64,000 nt of DNA from an uncultured Pseudogracilibacillus sp. (lineage in GTDB: Bacteria; Bacillota; Bacilli; Bacillales; Amphibacillaceae): the NCBI GenBank assembly GCA_937974845.1, contig CALJVC010000053.1:17553-81552 (forward strand). Direction: 5' to 3'. Positions 38,758 through 47,980 of this stretch are shown here, in pieces; within the stretch, counting starts at the first letter, position 1, and each line of letters begins with the position of its first letter. The position numbers and the translations under genes were made by a program. The notes below the pieces were generated by a model, which did no database searches, was not told the DNA's origin, and saw nothing but the letters and a program-made list of their open reading frames with translations.

Positions 38758-41538
38758 TTATTCTTCGTCAAATAAATGACTATAATGGGTCTCGACAATA
38801 TCTGCACAACGTTCACAGAGGTTAGGATGGTCTGCATGGTTCCCGACGGTATGGGACATAACCCAACAACGGTCACATTTTTCACCAGAATGTTTATCTA
38901 CCTCAATATGAACGTGCTGATACTCTTTGCCCTCTTGACCGACTTCACCAATAGTTGCTTCTGAAACAATTAATAATTGATGTAAATGCGGAATCGATTC
39001 AAGAACCTCTTTCGTATAAGCCTCTTTCGGCTCGATAATTATCTTCGCTTCTAAAGGCTTACCGATGACTTTTTCATTTCGTTTTTCCTCTAGGGCTTTT
39101 AAAACATCATCCCGTACTTCCATGAAGTGCTTCCACTTTTTAAGCATTTCATCGTTTACGCGTGGTAAATCACGACCTTCAGGAATATCTGTCAGTTGAG
39201 CATATTCCGCCTCAACGCCTGGAATATGTTCCCATACCTCTTCTGTCGTATGTGGAATAATCGGCGTAAGTAATTTAACTAATGACGTAATCGTTTCGTA
39301 ATAAACGGTCTGAATGCTACGACGACGTGGATGATCCGACTCCTCGATATATAAAATGTCTTTAGCGAAGTCTAAGTAGAAGGCGCTCAGATCAATCGTC
39401 ACAAAGTTTAAAATGTGGTTGAAACCTTCAGAGAAATCGTAAGCGTCGAAACGATCCCGAACCTTACGAATAAGCTCCTGTAAACGATGGAGCATATATA
39501 AATCAATTTCTTCTAATTGTTCTTCAGGCACGCGATTCTTTTTCGGATCGAAATCTTGTAAGTTTCCAAGTAAGAAACGGAAAGTGTTTCGAACTTTACG
39601 GTAATTTTCAGCAACTTGTTTTAGTATTTCCTGGGAAATTCGGACATCGGCTTGGTAATCTACCGAAGCAACCCATAAGCGAAGGATGTCTGCACCAAAC
39701 TGTTTCTGAATCTTCATCGGTTCGACGATATTTCCTAACGATTTACTCATTTTTCTTCCTTCACCATCTAGGGCGAAACCATGGCTAATAACTCCCTTAT
39801 AAGGAGCCTTTCCAGTCGTTGCTACAGCAGTACTTAAGGAAGAGTTAAACCAGCCTCGATATTGGTCACTACCTTCAAGGTAAATATCCGCTGGTCGACG
39901 TAAGCCTTCCCTTTGTAGTAACACCGCTTCGTGGGAAGAACCAGAGTCAAACCAAACGTCCATAATATCCGTTTCCTTCGTAAACTTACCATTTGGACTA
40001 TGTTCTGAAGTAAAGCCTTCTGGAAGTAAATCTTTCGCCTCCCACTCGAACCAAATATTTGAACCGTGTTCTCGGAAAAGATCCGATACATGGTTTATCG
40101 TCTCTTCTGTAATAATCGGTTCGCCATCTTCACCATAAAAGACTGGAATCGGCACTCCCCAAGTACGTTGACGGGAAATACACCAATCTTCCCGATCCCG
40201 AACCATGTTATATAGGCGTGTTTCTCCCCAATGAGGAATCCATTCCACTTCACGAATTTCATTTAAAATATCCTGACGGAAGTCCTTAATCGATGCAAAC
40301 CATTGGGACGTCGCCCGGAAAATTGTCGGTTGCTTCGTTCTCCAGTCATGCGGATAGGAGTGAGTAATGAAAGATAGATGTAATAAGGCACCAACCTCTT
40401 CAAGCTTTTCCGTTACTACCTTATTCGCATCGTCATAGAAGAGCCCTTCAAAACCTGGAGCTTCTTCCGTAAAGTTACCCTTTTCATCGACGGGACAGAA
40501 GGCTTCAATGCCATATTCCTTCGCCACATAGAAGTCTTCCTCCCCATGACCTGGAGCGGTATGAACACAGCCCGTTCCAGATTCCGTCGTAACGTGAGTA
40601 CCTAACATAACGAGAATATCTCGATCGTAGAACGGGTGCTTAGCAATAATTCGTTCCGCATCCCGACCCATGATAGTCTTTTCTACAGTGTAATTGTCCC
40701 ACTCTAACTCCTCGGCAATTCCCTCTAATAAATCGTGGGCAATGACATAGGCTTCGTCCCCTACTTTGACGACATCATATTGTAAGTCTGGATGTAAACT
40801 AATACCTAAACTTGCTGGAATTGTCCACGGGGTCGTCGTCCAAATAACGATCTTCGTTCCTTCTTCTAAAACCCCTTTACCATCAGTTACCTCATAGGCA
40901 ACGTAAATAGACGGGGATCGCTTATCCTTGTATTCAATCTCCGCTTCCGCTAAGGCTGATTCCGAAGATGGAGACCAGTACACTGGTTTATACCCTTTAT
41001 AAATATATCCTTTTCTAGCCATTTCCCCAAACACTTTAATTTGGGCGGCTTCGTATTCCTTCGTTAAGGTAATATAAGGATTATCCCAATCACCGATCGC
41101 CCCTAACTGTTTAAACTGTTTCCGTTGACGATCTAATTGCTCCATCGCATAATCCGCACACATTTGTCTAAACTTTGGAATACTAATTTCTTTACGGTTA
41201 ATATTTTCTCTCTTAATTAAGGCCGTTTCAATCGGCAAGCCATGCGTATCCCAACCTGGAATATAAGGTGCATGGAAGCCAGCCATAGACTTATAACGTA
41301 CGATAAAGTCCTTTAAAATCTGGTTTAAGGCATGTCCAATGTGTAAATCACCATTGGCATAAGGAGGACCGTCATGTAAGACAAACAAAGGCCTTCCTTC
41401 CGTTCGTTCTAGCATCTTTTCATATAGTTTTGTTTTTTCCCATTGTTCACGGCGGATTGGTTCTTTATTCGGTAAATTACCCCGCATAGGGAATTTTGTT
41501 TTCGGCATTAATAAAGTTTCTTTATACACCATCGACAT
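38758..41538 (-). CDS. ileS: Isoleucyl-tRNA synthetase
   Basis: Class I aminoacyl-tRNA synthetase, 926 residues. HIGH signature in [14 protein letters not shown], the editing/CP1 region, [15 protein letters not shown] in [12 protein letters not shown], and a C-terminal zinc finger with CDRCW and CERC. The start is ATG 41538 (GGAGG at 4 bases) or the ATG two codons later, which has a looser spacing. Expression is controlled by the T-box leader just upstream. Confidence 0.98.
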   Translation of the reverse strand: MSMVYKETLLMPKTKFPMRGNLPNKEPIRREQWEKTKLYEKMLERTEGRPLFVLHDGPPYANGDLHIGHALNQILKDFIVRYKSMAGFHAPYIPGWDTHGLPIETALIKRENINRKEISIPKFRQMCADYAMEQLDRQRKQFKQLGAIGDWDNPYITLTKEYEAAQIKVFGEMARKGYIYKGYKPVYWSPSSESALAEAEIEYKDKRSPSIYVAYEVTDGKGVLEEGTKIVIWTTTPWTIPASLGISLHPDLQYDVVKVGDEAYVIAHDLLEGIAEELEWDNYTVEKTIMGRDAERIIAKHPFYDRDILVMLGTHVTTESGTGCVHTAPGHGEEDFYVAKEYGIEAFCPVDEKGNFTEEAPGFEGLFYDDANKVVTEKLEEVGALLHLSFITHSYPHDWRTKQPTIFRATSQWFASIKDFRQDILNEIREVEWIPHWGETRLYNMVRDREDWCISRQRTWGVPIPVFYGEDGEPIITEETINHVSDLFREHGSNIWFEWEAKDLLPEGFTSEHSPNGKFTKETDIMDVWFDSGSSHEAVLLQREGLRRPADIYLEGSDQYRGWFNSSLSTAVATTGKAPYKGVISHGFALDGEGRKMSKSLGNIVEPMKIQKQFGADILRLWVASVDYQADVRISQEILKQVAENYRKVRNTFRFLLGNLQDFDPKKNRVPEEQLEEIDLYMLHRLQELIRKVRDRFDAYDFSEGFNHILNFVTIDLSAFYLDFAKDILYIEESDHPRRRSIQTVYYETITSLVKLLTPIIPHTTEEVWEHIPGVEAEYAQLTDIPEGRDLPRVNDEMLKKWKHFMEVRDDVLKALEEKRNEKVIGKPLEAKIIIEPKEAYTKEVLESIPHLHQLLIVSEATIGEVGQEGKEYQHVHIEVDKHSGEKCDRCWVMSHTVGNHADHPNLCERCADIVETHYSHLFDEE

Positions 41539-41612
41539 AATTCCTCCTCTTATTGCTTATATCCTTTTAATTTTAAATTTTCTTTTTATTTCAAAAATAG
41601 AAAGAGCGAAAT

Positions 41613-41865
41613 AAAAAAATCCTCTAAATCCCTGAAGGGACGAGGACTTCCCGCGGTACCACCCTTATGAATGCTCTACAAGCCATTCGCTTAATCATTT
41701 ATAACGTCAATGACCCGTCCTGTTCTACTGATCCTTCAAACGGCTGCTCCGGAATGATTTTCTAAAAGAAAAACCATATTAGGCTCTCACCATCTCCTAA
41801 CTCGCTTTCATGGTTTCATTTCTTTTATACTCTTTCCTTCTTAGCATTTTTAGCTTATAAGGTTA
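41613..41865 (-). promoter_or_regulatory. T-box riboswitch (isoleucine-specific) of ileS
   Basis: This explains the 371-base gap upstream of ileS. On the minus strand it contains the invariant T-box AGGGTGGTACCGCGG (41651-41665). A terminator, TCCTC...GAGGA with an inner GTCCCTTCAGGGA and seven T (41613-41646), follows it. A stem I region lies upstream. The likely specifier is ATC followed by A at 41756-41758, in the 3' side of stem I (AAAATCATTCCGGAGC). ATC is an Ile codon, consistent with the gene. Uncharged tRNA-Ile would stabilise the antiterminator. Confidence 0.93.
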
Positions 41866-41869
41866 CTAT

Positions 41870-41878
41870 ATTATAGCA
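41870..41878 (-). promoter_or_regulatory. Extended -10 promoter for the ileS T-box transcript
   Basis: Minus strand TGCTATAAT, with TATAAT at 41870-41875 and a TGn extension; -35 is weak. Located just before the T-box leader and after divIVA. Confidence 0.6.
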
Positions 41879-41909
41879 TAAAAGCCAAACAGATTTAAAC
41901 GAAATAAGA

Positions 41910-42416
41910 TTATTCTTCCTCGGTTTCTTCGTTTCCGAAATCCGCTTCATTCATCATGTCGAGAAAGTCGTCCCAGTCATCACTATTGATCATATCGAGT
42001 TGGGCTTCGATTAACATTTTTAAACGGGTCCGAAAGACCTTCGTCTGCTTCCGCACATCTTCGGCAGCAATGGCAATCTTTCTTGATTCAGCTAAAGCTT
42101 CCTCGATAATACGGTCGGCATTCTTCTCTGCTTCTTTAATAATTAATTTCGCTTCTTTTTGAGCACTTGCCTTCAGTTCATCAGCCGTTTCCTGAGCTAT
42201 GACGAGGGACTTATTTAAAGAGTCTTCAATGTTTCCAAAATGTTCTATCCGCTCGTTCAATTCTTCGATTTCTTTTTTCATTTGTTTATTTTCCCGAAGT
42301 ACAAGCTCATAATCTTTTAGCACTTGATCTAAAAAATCATTGACCTCATCTTCATTATAACCACGAAAACCGCGACTAAACTCCTTATTATGAATATCTA
42401 ACGGTGTAAGAGCCAT
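41910..42416 (-). CDS. divIVA: Cell-division/polar-scaffold protein DivIVA
   Basis: 168-residue coiled-coil protein that binds negatively curved membrane at septa and poles. The N-terminal lipid-binding domain has LTPLDIHNKEFSRGFRGYNEDEVNDFLDQV. The rest is a parallel coiled coil (~residues 30-150) with an acidic tail. ATG 42416 is preceded by a purine-rich SD. It closes the ylm/sepF cluster. Confidence 0.96.
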   Translation of the reverse strand: MALTPLDIHNKEFSRGFRGYNEDEVNDFLDQVLKDYELVLRENKQMKKEIEELNERIEHFGNIEDSLNKSLVIAQETADELKASAQKEAKLIIKEAEKNADRIIEEALAESRKIAIAAEDVRKQTKVFRTRLKMLIEAQLDMINSDDWDDFLDMMNEADFGNEETEEE

Positions 42417-42503
42417 TCTTTTACTACCCCCAATCCTTCCAACCGTACATATAGCGTAATTATGTATTATGATAAACGATTTTTCGATATATTTCTACTT
42501 TCT

Positions 42504-43280
42504 TTACATTAGGTGGCCCGCGACTAGACGAATTTTATCCTTCTTAGTCCGCCCCTTTGTTTCCATTAATTTACACCGGCCATGGCCACGGACGGAAAGC
42601 AAATCACCTGCTTCCAAGACAGTAGCCGGATTCGTCTCTAACCGATAATTTAATTGAACTCGTTCCGATGCAATGAGTCGACTTGCTTTTTGCCTAGAAA
42701 GTCGATAGCAACTAGCAACAATAGTATCGAGGCGTAATGAGCTAACCGTATAATGACGACTCTGCCACTCTTCCTTCGTTTTTTCTATCGCCGATAATGG
42801 AACCTCTTTAAAGGCAATCGAAGTATTTTTAATTTGGCGCAATTCACGAAGGACATACTCTTTAAAGGTTTCTGTCGTAATTAACTGAACTTTATCAGCA
42901 TGGACGTAAATATCGCCAACCATGCTTCGGTCAATACCTAAAGATGTAAAAGCACCTAGTACATCACGGTGGCTTAACCGAACGAATTTACTCGGGTATG
43001 AGGCTTCTAATCCGATTAAAGCAAAATCATCCTCATTAGTAGGAATAAACCGTGGAGCAATAATTGCTCGTTGTCTTTCTGCCTCGGGTACACCACCGAA
43101 AAAAGAAACCGCTAATTCCTCGTCCTGCTCTCCAATGACATAACCGATAATCTTTCGCTCCCGTGGATTTAAAAATTCCGTTACTTGGACAATATATTGG
43201 TTGAGTACTTGGCTTTTCCAATCGAGGACCCGATCGATAAAAGGATGTTCATTTTCCCGAAAGTGTTGATAAATCGACAC
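42504..43280 (-). CDS. ylmH: YlmH family S4-domain RNA-binding protein
   Basis: 258 residues with a C-terminal S4 domain (ASCYRLSRQKASRLIASERVQLNYR ... GDLLSVRGHGR). In B. subtilis YlmH has been linked to ribosome quality control, which makes its presence in the same genome segment as rqcH notable. The GTG start at 43280 has a GGGTGAT SD. It lies between ylmG and divIVA, the normal order. Confidence 0.93.
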   Translation of the reverse strand: MSIYQHFRENEHPFIDRVLDWKSQVLNQYIVQVTEFLNPRERKIIGYVIGEQDEELAVSFFGGVPEAERQRAIIAPRFIPTNEDDFALIGLEASYPSKFVRLSHRDVLGAFTSLGIDRSMVGDIYVHADKVQLITTETFKEYVLRELRQIKNTSIAFKEVPLSAIEKTKEEWQSRHYTVSSLRLDTIVASCYRLSRQKASRLIASERVQLNYRLETNPATVLEAGDLLSVRGHGRCKLMETKGRTKKDKIRLVAGHLM

Positions 43281-43284
43281 ATCA

Positions 43285-43566
43285 TCACCCGATTACCCGT
43301 TCGAGCATCGAGAAAATTTCGATTAACCCACGGGGAATAAAGACGCGCAATACAATTAGGGCAAAAATAGGAGAAATATCGATCATACCACCGATTGGGG
43401 GAATGAGCCGACGGAAAGGCTCAAGAAACGGTTCGACAATCCGGCCTAAATAGTAACCGAACTGTGAGTCCCGGGCTCCCGGAAACCAGGACATTAAAAT
43501 ATAGATGATAATTAAATAAGTATAAATATAAATTAACTGTAATAACAACTCCAAAATCGTATACAT
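43285..43566 (-). CDS. ylmG: YggT-family membrane protein YlmG
   Basis: 93 residues with two predicted transmembrane helices: residues ~4-27 and ~66-88. Between them is the conserved SWFPGARDSQFG...RIVEPFLEPFRRLIPP. Role uncertain; the family is linked to membrane organisation and division by context. It lies between sepF and ylmH with short spacers. Confidence 0.92.
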   Translation of the reverse strand: MYTILELLLQLIYIYTYLIIIYILMSWFPGARDSQFGYYLGRIVEPFLEPFRRLIPPIGGMIDISPIFALIVLRVFIPRGLIEIFSMLERVIG

Positions 43567-43583
43567 TTTTTTCTGACCACCCT

Positions 43584-44000
43584 TTAAAACTCTTCTTCCA
43601 CGAAGCTATCTACCGATATTTCTCCAGTTACTTCAACATTTTCCGGAGTACATAAAAACGTCGATAGGCCCAGCTTTTGAATATCACCCTTGATTGCATA
43701 AACCGTTCCACTTAAAAAATCGACAATTCGTTTCGCCTGCTGACGATCTACCTTATGTAAGTTAATGACGACGGAACGGTTATTAAGTAAATTGTCAGCA
43801 ATCTCTTGTACCTCTTGATAAGAGCGTGGCTCATATAAAATAACTTTAGCCGTCGATCTTTCAATTTTCGTTAAGTTGACGACATTTTGTTGCGGGTTGC
43901 GACTTGCCAAGCTCGTTTCGCTCGGTGCTTCTACTTCTTCGATATATTCGTATTCTTCCTCGGTATTAAAAAAGTGTTTAAATTTTTCTTTAAAGCTCAT
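43584..44000 (-). CDS. sepF: Cell division protein SepF
   Basis: 138 residues. It anchors and bundles FtsZ filaments. The N-terminal amphipathic membrane-binding helix (MSFKEKFKHFF) is followed by an acidic linker and a C-terminal globular domain (VILYEPRSYQEVQEIADNLL ... RIVDFLSGTVYAI). GTG 44009 opens the frame, but ATG 44000 with GAGGTG at 6 bases is the start. Confidence 0.96.
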   Translation of the reverse strand: MSFKEKFKHFFNTEEEYEYIEEVEAPSETSLASRNPQQNVVNLTKIERSTAKVILYEPRSYQEVQEIADNLLNNRSVVINLHKVDRQQAKRIVDFLSGTVYAIKGDIQKLGLSTFLCTPENVEVTGEISVDSFVEEEF

Positions 44001-44026
44001 TACGCTCACCTCTTTATATTTTAAGG

Positions 44027-44698
44027 TTAAGAACCGACTAAAATAGAACCAATTCGGATATGTGTCGCCCCTTCTTCAATTGCAATTTCAAAATCATTAC
44101 TCATACCCATAGATAAATATTCACAAGGAGCATGGGCATACCCTTTGTCTCGAATTTCATCCCTTAGCTCGCGTAACTTACGAAAGACTTGGCGAATCTC
44201 TTCCTCATCCTCGATATGAGGTGCCATTGTCATTAAGCCAACTACCTTAACCTTTTCATACTTTTCCAAGGATCGGATAAAGTCTTCTACTGATTCTGGC
44301 TCGAGGCCGTGTTTTGATGCTTCACCGCTTACATTCACTTGGACAAAGCAAGGAACAACTTCTTCAGAACGATTATTAATTTGCTTCGCTACTGATTCCC
44401 TCTCTAAAGAATGAACCATCTTGACCTTACCAATTATATCCCTTACCTTCCGGGATTGCAATGTTCCGATGAAGTGCCAATTGGCCCTTTCTCCAATCTG
44501 CTCATGCTTTACTAACAATTCATCCGTTCGGTTTTCTCCTAAATCGACAATTCCTGTTTCTAATAGCTCCTCTGCCCGCTCGGTAGAAACGTATTTCGTT
44601 ACCCCGATAATCGTAATTTCTTCCGGATTACGATTCGCTCGATGGCAGGCCATTTCAATTCTTTCCTTCAAGCTTGCTAAATTGTCTTGAATACTCAT
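44027..44698 (-). CDS. ylmE: PLP homeostasis protein YlmE (YggS family)
   Basis: 223-residue alanine-racemase-like barrel binding pyridoxal phosphate without known enzymatic activity. The PLP lysine is in IIGVTKYVS and the C-terminal phosphate-binding signature is SMGMSNDFEIAIEEGATHIRIGS. In B. subtilis ylmD precedes it; here it is absent. Confidence 0.95.
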   Translation of the reverse strand: MSIQDNLASLKERIEMACHRANRNPEEITIIGVTKYVSTERAEELLETGIVDLGENRTDELLVKHEQIGERANWHFIGTLQSRKVRDIIGKVKMVHSLERESVAKQINNRSEEVVPCFVQVNVSGEASKHGLEPESVEDFIRSLEKYEKVKVVGLMTMAPHIEDEEEIRQVFRKLRELRDEIRDKGYAHAPCEYLSMGMSNDFEIAIEEGATHIRIGSILVGS

Positions 44699-44764
44699 CT
44701 AGCACAATCTCCCCTATTCGACTACGTTGTTCTTCTTTACATTTTAACATATTTTTTTATTTCG

Positions 44765-45046
44765 TCATCGTTTCCTCTCTGATAGGGTATTTTTTTCTTC
44801 TGATGTTCCGGGGAGATGTTCGTGAATTAAAATAAAATCATCACCGATTGTTACAATCTTCTCCCACGGGACGAGGGTTTCACTTACTCTATGGAAAAGA
44901 TTACCCCGTAACTGTCGGGTCTGAACGACGAAGGATTTAATTCTTCCGCTTTCCTCATCAATTTCAAAATCTTGAATAAACCCGAGTCTCCGGCCTGTCT
45001 CTAAAATCACCACTTCTTTGATTTGTAATTCTGATAACGTTATCAT
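44765..45046 (-). CDS. ylmC: YlmC/YmxH family PRC-barrel sporulation protein
   Basis: 93 residues with a PRC-barrel-like core: LQIKEVVILETGRRLGFIQDFEID, then LVPWEKIVTIGDDFILI. The family is limited to spore formers and its role is not defined. The frame opens at GTG 45058; ATG 45046 with GGGTGGTG at 6 bases is preferred. It lies downstream of the sigG terminator and upstream of ylmE. Confidence 0.9.
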   Translation of the reverse strand: MITLSELQIKEVVILETGRRLGFIQDFEIDEESGRIKSFVVQTRQLRGNLFHRVSETLVPWEKIVTIGDDFILIHEHLPGTSEEKNTLSERKR

Positions 45047-45112
45047 CTTAGACACCACCCTATTATATACATATGTAGGTAGCTAGGCATATCATGATGA
45101 ACCGCTTCCTAT

Positions 45113-45153
45113 TAAAAAAACCTTAATACTCAAGAAAGCTTGAATATTAAGGT
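45113..45153 (-). terminator. Rho-independent terminator after sigG
   Basis: ACCTTAATA and TATTAAGGT pair, with an inner CAAG/CTTG pairing, followed on the minus strand by TTTTTTTAA. It lies 44 bases past the sigG stop. Confidence 0.85.
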
Positions 45154-45196
45154 ATAAAATAAATACATATAAAGTCCATTCGTTTACATTGCTTCT

Positions 45197-45982
45197 TTAT
45201 GTAAACATCTCATTACTCATTTGTTCAATAGCCGCTTTTTCCAAACGAGAAACTTGGGCTTGAGAAATCCCAATTTCTTCAGCAACTTCCATCTGAGTCT
45301 TTCCTTGGTAAAAACGTTTTTGTAAAATGAGTTTTTCCCTCGGATTTAATTGATACATCCCTTCTTTTAATGAGAGGTAATCATCCCAACTCTCATCGGT
45401 AATTTTTTCATCGCTTACTTGATCGAGCACATAAATTGGCTCTCCCCCATCTTGATAAATTGGTTCAAACAAGGACACTGGGTCTTGTATGGCATCGATT
45501 GCGAAGACAACCTCTTCTTGAGGGATGCCCATCTCATCAGCGATTTCCTTCGGAGTTGGTTCTTTCTGCGTTTCATTAATGAGCTTTTCTCGGACACGTA
45601 AAGCTTTATATGCCGTATCGCGTAAAGATCTCGAGACACGAATCGGATTGTTGTCCCGTAAATACCGCTTAATTTCTCCGATAATCATCGGTACCGCATA
45701 AGTTGAAAATCGTACATTATGTTTTAAGTCAAAGTTATCAATCGATTTCATTAAGCCAATGCAACCTACTTGGAATAAATCATCGGCATTTTCTCCACGA
45801 TGATTAAAACGTTGAATCACGCTCAACACTAAACGTAGGTTACCGTTAACGAGCTTTTCCCGTGAAGCCTGTACATCTTCGTTACGGACAATTTTTTGAA
45901 AAAGTACCCGCATCTCTTCATTCTTTAATACTGGCAATTTTGACGTGTCAACTCCACAAAGGTCTACCTTTGTTTTGATCAC
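45197..45982 (-). CDS. sigG: Late forespore sigma factor SigG
   Basis: 261-residue sigma-70 family factor directing late forespore transcription. The N-terminal tag VDLCGVDTSKLPVLKNEEM is characteristic of SigG. Region 2 (ADDLFQVGCIGLMKSIDNFDL, RFSTYAVPMIIGEIKRYLRD) and region 4 (MEVAEEIGISQAQVSRLEKAA) are complete. The frame opens at 46048; GTG 45982 with SD AGGAGG at 7 bases is the start. A sigma-F-type promoter lies 36 bases upstream. Confidence 0.97.
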   Translation of the reverse strand: MIKTKVDLCGVDTSKLPVLKNEEMRVLFQKIVRNEDVQASREKLVNGNLRLVLSVIQRFNHRGENADDLFQVGCIGLMKSIDNFDLKHNVRFSTYAVPMIIGEIKRYLRDNNPIRVSRSLRDTAYKALRVREKLINETQKEPTPKEIADEMGIPQEEVVFAIDAIQDPVSLFEPIYQDGGEPIYVLDQVSDEKITDESWDDYLSLKEGMYQLNPREKLILQKRFYQGKTQMEVAEEIGISQAQVSRLEKAAIEQMSNEMFT

Positions 45983-46017
45983 ATTTACCCCTCCTAAGAT
46001 GTCATACTTCACGTGTA

Positions 46018-46046
46018 AGTATCTCCGGAAGGATTTTGTTTTATGC
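46018..46046 (-). promoter_or_regulatory. Sigma-F (or sigma-G) type promoter for sigG
   Basis: Minus strand GCATA (46042-46046), 15-base spacer, GGAGATACT (46018-46026). Both boxes match the forespore consensus as I recall it (GYATA / GGNNANANT) at every position. It sits in the sigE-sigG gap, consistent with SigF first expressing sigG and SigG then amplifying itself. Confidence 0.8.
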
Positions 46047-46095
46047 ACGGATTTTTTGCCACAAATTGGATAGACCTTTGTTTATTTTCAAAAGG

Positions 46096-46803
46096 TTAAA
46101 CCATTTTTTCAAACTCTTTTTGTAATTGACGGAGAATCTTTTTTTCTAAACGGGAGATGTAGGATTGAGAAATGCCTAACAATTCTGCGACATCCTTTTG
46201 GGTTTTACTTTCTTCATCGATCAGACCGAATCGAAGTTCCATAATTTTTTTCTCCCTTCCTTTAAGCGTCGATAGGGCTTCGAGTAGCAATTCTTTATCC
46301 ACCTTTAAATCTAAATCCCGGGTAATGATATCATCATCGGTTCCTAGTACATCTGAAAGTAGCAACTCATTTCCATCCCAATCAATATTTAATGGTTCAT
46401 CTAAGGAGACTTCAGCTTTTTCTCGGCTCGTTTTACGTAAATACATTAAAATTTCATTTTCGATACAACGGGAAGCGTAAGTAGCTAATTTAATTTTTTT
46501 CTCTGGATCGAAGGTATTAACAGCCTTAATCAAGCCTATAGAACCGATACTAATTAAATCTTCAATATGAATTCCAGTGTTTTCAAACTTACGGGCGATA
46601 TAGACGACGAGACGTAAATTATGTTCGATTAATTTAGAGCGAGCACTCTCATCTCCAGAGGGTAATAAGCGAACGAGTCTTTTCTCTTCCTCCTCTTCTA
46701 GAGGAGCGGGTAAGGAGGTCTTGCTACCAATATAATAAACTGCATCTTTTTTTAAACCCAATCTCTTCAACCAGCGATACACAAGTTGCCGTAATTTATT
46801 CAC
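46096..46803 (-). CDS. sigE: Mother-cell sigma factor SigE (pro-sigma-E)
   Basis: 235 residues, made as an inactive precursor. The N-terminal pro-sequence (~27 residues, ending near DAVYYIG) is removed by SpoIIGA. Region 2 has [17 protein letters not shown] and [17 protein letters not shown]; region 4 has [23 protein letters not shown] 46803 has AAGGAG at good spacing. It forms the spoIIG operon with spoIIGA. Confidence 0.97.
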   Translation of the reverse strand: MNKLRQLVYRWLKRLGLKKDAVYYIGSKTSLPAPLEEEEEKRLVRLLPSGDESARSKLIEHNLRLVVYIARKFENTGIHIEDLISIGSIGLIKAVNTFDPEKKIKLATYASRCIENEILMYLRKTSREKAEVSLDEPLNIDWDGNELLLSDVLGTDDDIITRDLDLKVDKELLLEALSTLKGREKKIMELRFGLIDEESKTQKDVAELLGISQSYISRLEKKILRQLQKEFEKMV

Positions 46804-46834
46804 CGTACATTCTCCTTTATTTCAAGAAATCTTT

Positions 46835-47758
46835 TTACCTAGCGATAAAGTCTACGCTTTCTAAGGCAATTAATCGAGGATGTAAGAGACAATGGTAGCC
46901 TTCCATCGCTAAAGCGCCTAAATGGATACCAATAAATACTCTCCTACTCGAAATACGGAAGTCATTCGATTGGATATCTAGTTTGTCCGGTTTAATTGCT
47001 AAAATATAATCATCCCCTGCAATTGTTGTATACGGAATCCAATGTAAAACTTTCTCTAAATGCCGCGGCAAAAGCTTATGGTCCTTGACAAGAAGGGCTT
47101 TTTCGATTTTTTTCCAATCCTCTTGTGAAAAAAACCTTTGCATAAAGATAGAATCACAAATAATAACCGGTCGATTCGTTAACGGATCTGTCAGCTCATT
47201 TCCACTATCTAAAAACGCTGGCGCTTCATGACGGTATCCGTTCAGCATGATACTTACTTCGTAGCTTTGCCTAAACTTAAACTTATCAAGGATAAAACGA
47301 TCGGACCAACGTTTAATCACCCACAATATTAAAGGAAAGCCAATAGCTAAAAGGGTTAAACTGACCGGCTCCTGTTCTACGTTTGGTCTAAGGAGAAATA
47401 ATGAGTTTAAACGTCCTTTCGAAGAAAAATCAATCATATAATGAATGCTTAGTAAAAACCCACCAACAATAAAGGATATAAGATAAAAACTCGTTAAAGT
47501 TTTAACTATTTGTGCAAGCGAACTACGACCAAGGGTTGCTAAAACAATAAGGATAGAATAGAACAACTTCCCTGCTATAGAATTGAAAATGGAAGTGGGA
47601 AAATATAAGGTTAAGGGTACATAAATAGTCGCGAGAATAGTTCCGAAGGCGATCGATATAAATGGTCTCTTAATTTTCACGACATATAAAACGATAGATA
47701 AAATCGCTCCATTACAGAGAAAAGTGAAAAGAAAGAGTAAGTCTAAATAGATTGTCAC
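46835..47758 (-). CDS. spoIIGA: Sporulation sigma-E processing peptidase SpoIIGA
   Basis: 307-residue membrane aspartic protease. Five hydrophobic helices fill residues 1-~150. The C-terminal protease domain has the active-site signature AFLDSGNELTDPLTN. It is activated across the septum by SpoIIR and cleaves pro-sigma-E encoded next door. The start is GTG 47758 with GGAGGGG at 8 bases. Confidence 0.96.
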   Translation of the reverse strand: MTIYLDLLFLFTFLCNGAILSIVLYVVKIKRPFISIAFGTILATIYVPLTLYFPTSIFNSIAGKLFYSILIVLATLGRSSLAQIVKTLTSFYLISFIVGGFLLSIHYMIDFSSKGRLNSLFLLRPNVEQEPVSLTLLAIGFPLILWVIKRWSDRFILDKFKFRQSYEVSIMLNGYRHEAPAFLDSGNELTDPLTNRPVIICDSIFMQRFFSQEDWKKIEKALLVKDHKLLPRHLEKVLHWIPYTTIAGDDYILAIKPDKLDIQSNDFRISSRRVFIGIHLGALAMEGYHCLLHPRLIALESVDFIAR

Positions 47759-47820
47759 ATATATTTCCCCTCCAAATTGAGATGGTACATAGCACTATAG
47801 CTTATCCCTATAGAAAAGGT

Positions 47821-47861
47821 TGTCGTTTTTTACAGAAAAGCTTCTACACCTTTTAGACAAA
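47821..47861 (-). promoter_or_regulatory. Possible Spo0A-binding boxes upstream of spoIIGA
   Basis: TTTGTCTAA on the minus strand (47853-47861) and TGTCGTT on the plus strand (47821-47827) each differ slightly from the 0A box TGTCGAA. In B. subtilis the spoIIG promoter is Spo0A-activated, so boxes are expected here. I could not place a convincing -35/-10 pair. Confidence 0.3.
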
Positions 47862-47871
47862 TTTATCCCTT

Positions 47872-47953
47872 AAAAAAGTAAAAATCGTCGAAAGTCCACT
47901 CCTCTCTTCTGCCATAGAGCATAGACGAAGGAGATGAATCTTCCGACGATTTA
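47872..47953 (-). terminator. Terminator after ftsZ with a long loop
   Basis: AAATCGTCG (47882-47890) and CGACGATTT (47944-47952) form a 9-bp stem enclosing 53 bases with further weak pairing. On the minus strand it is followed by TTACTTTTTTAA. Situated 28 bases past the ftsZ stop. Confidence 0.65.
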
Positions 47954-47980
47954 TATATTTTATAAATTTTTCAAACAGAA

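Noticed and set aside
38646..38885. Open frame of 79 codons on the minus strand at the end of ileS
   Set aside because: It overlaps the ileS 3' end in another frame and runs through the ileS terminator; no SD or recognisable sequence.
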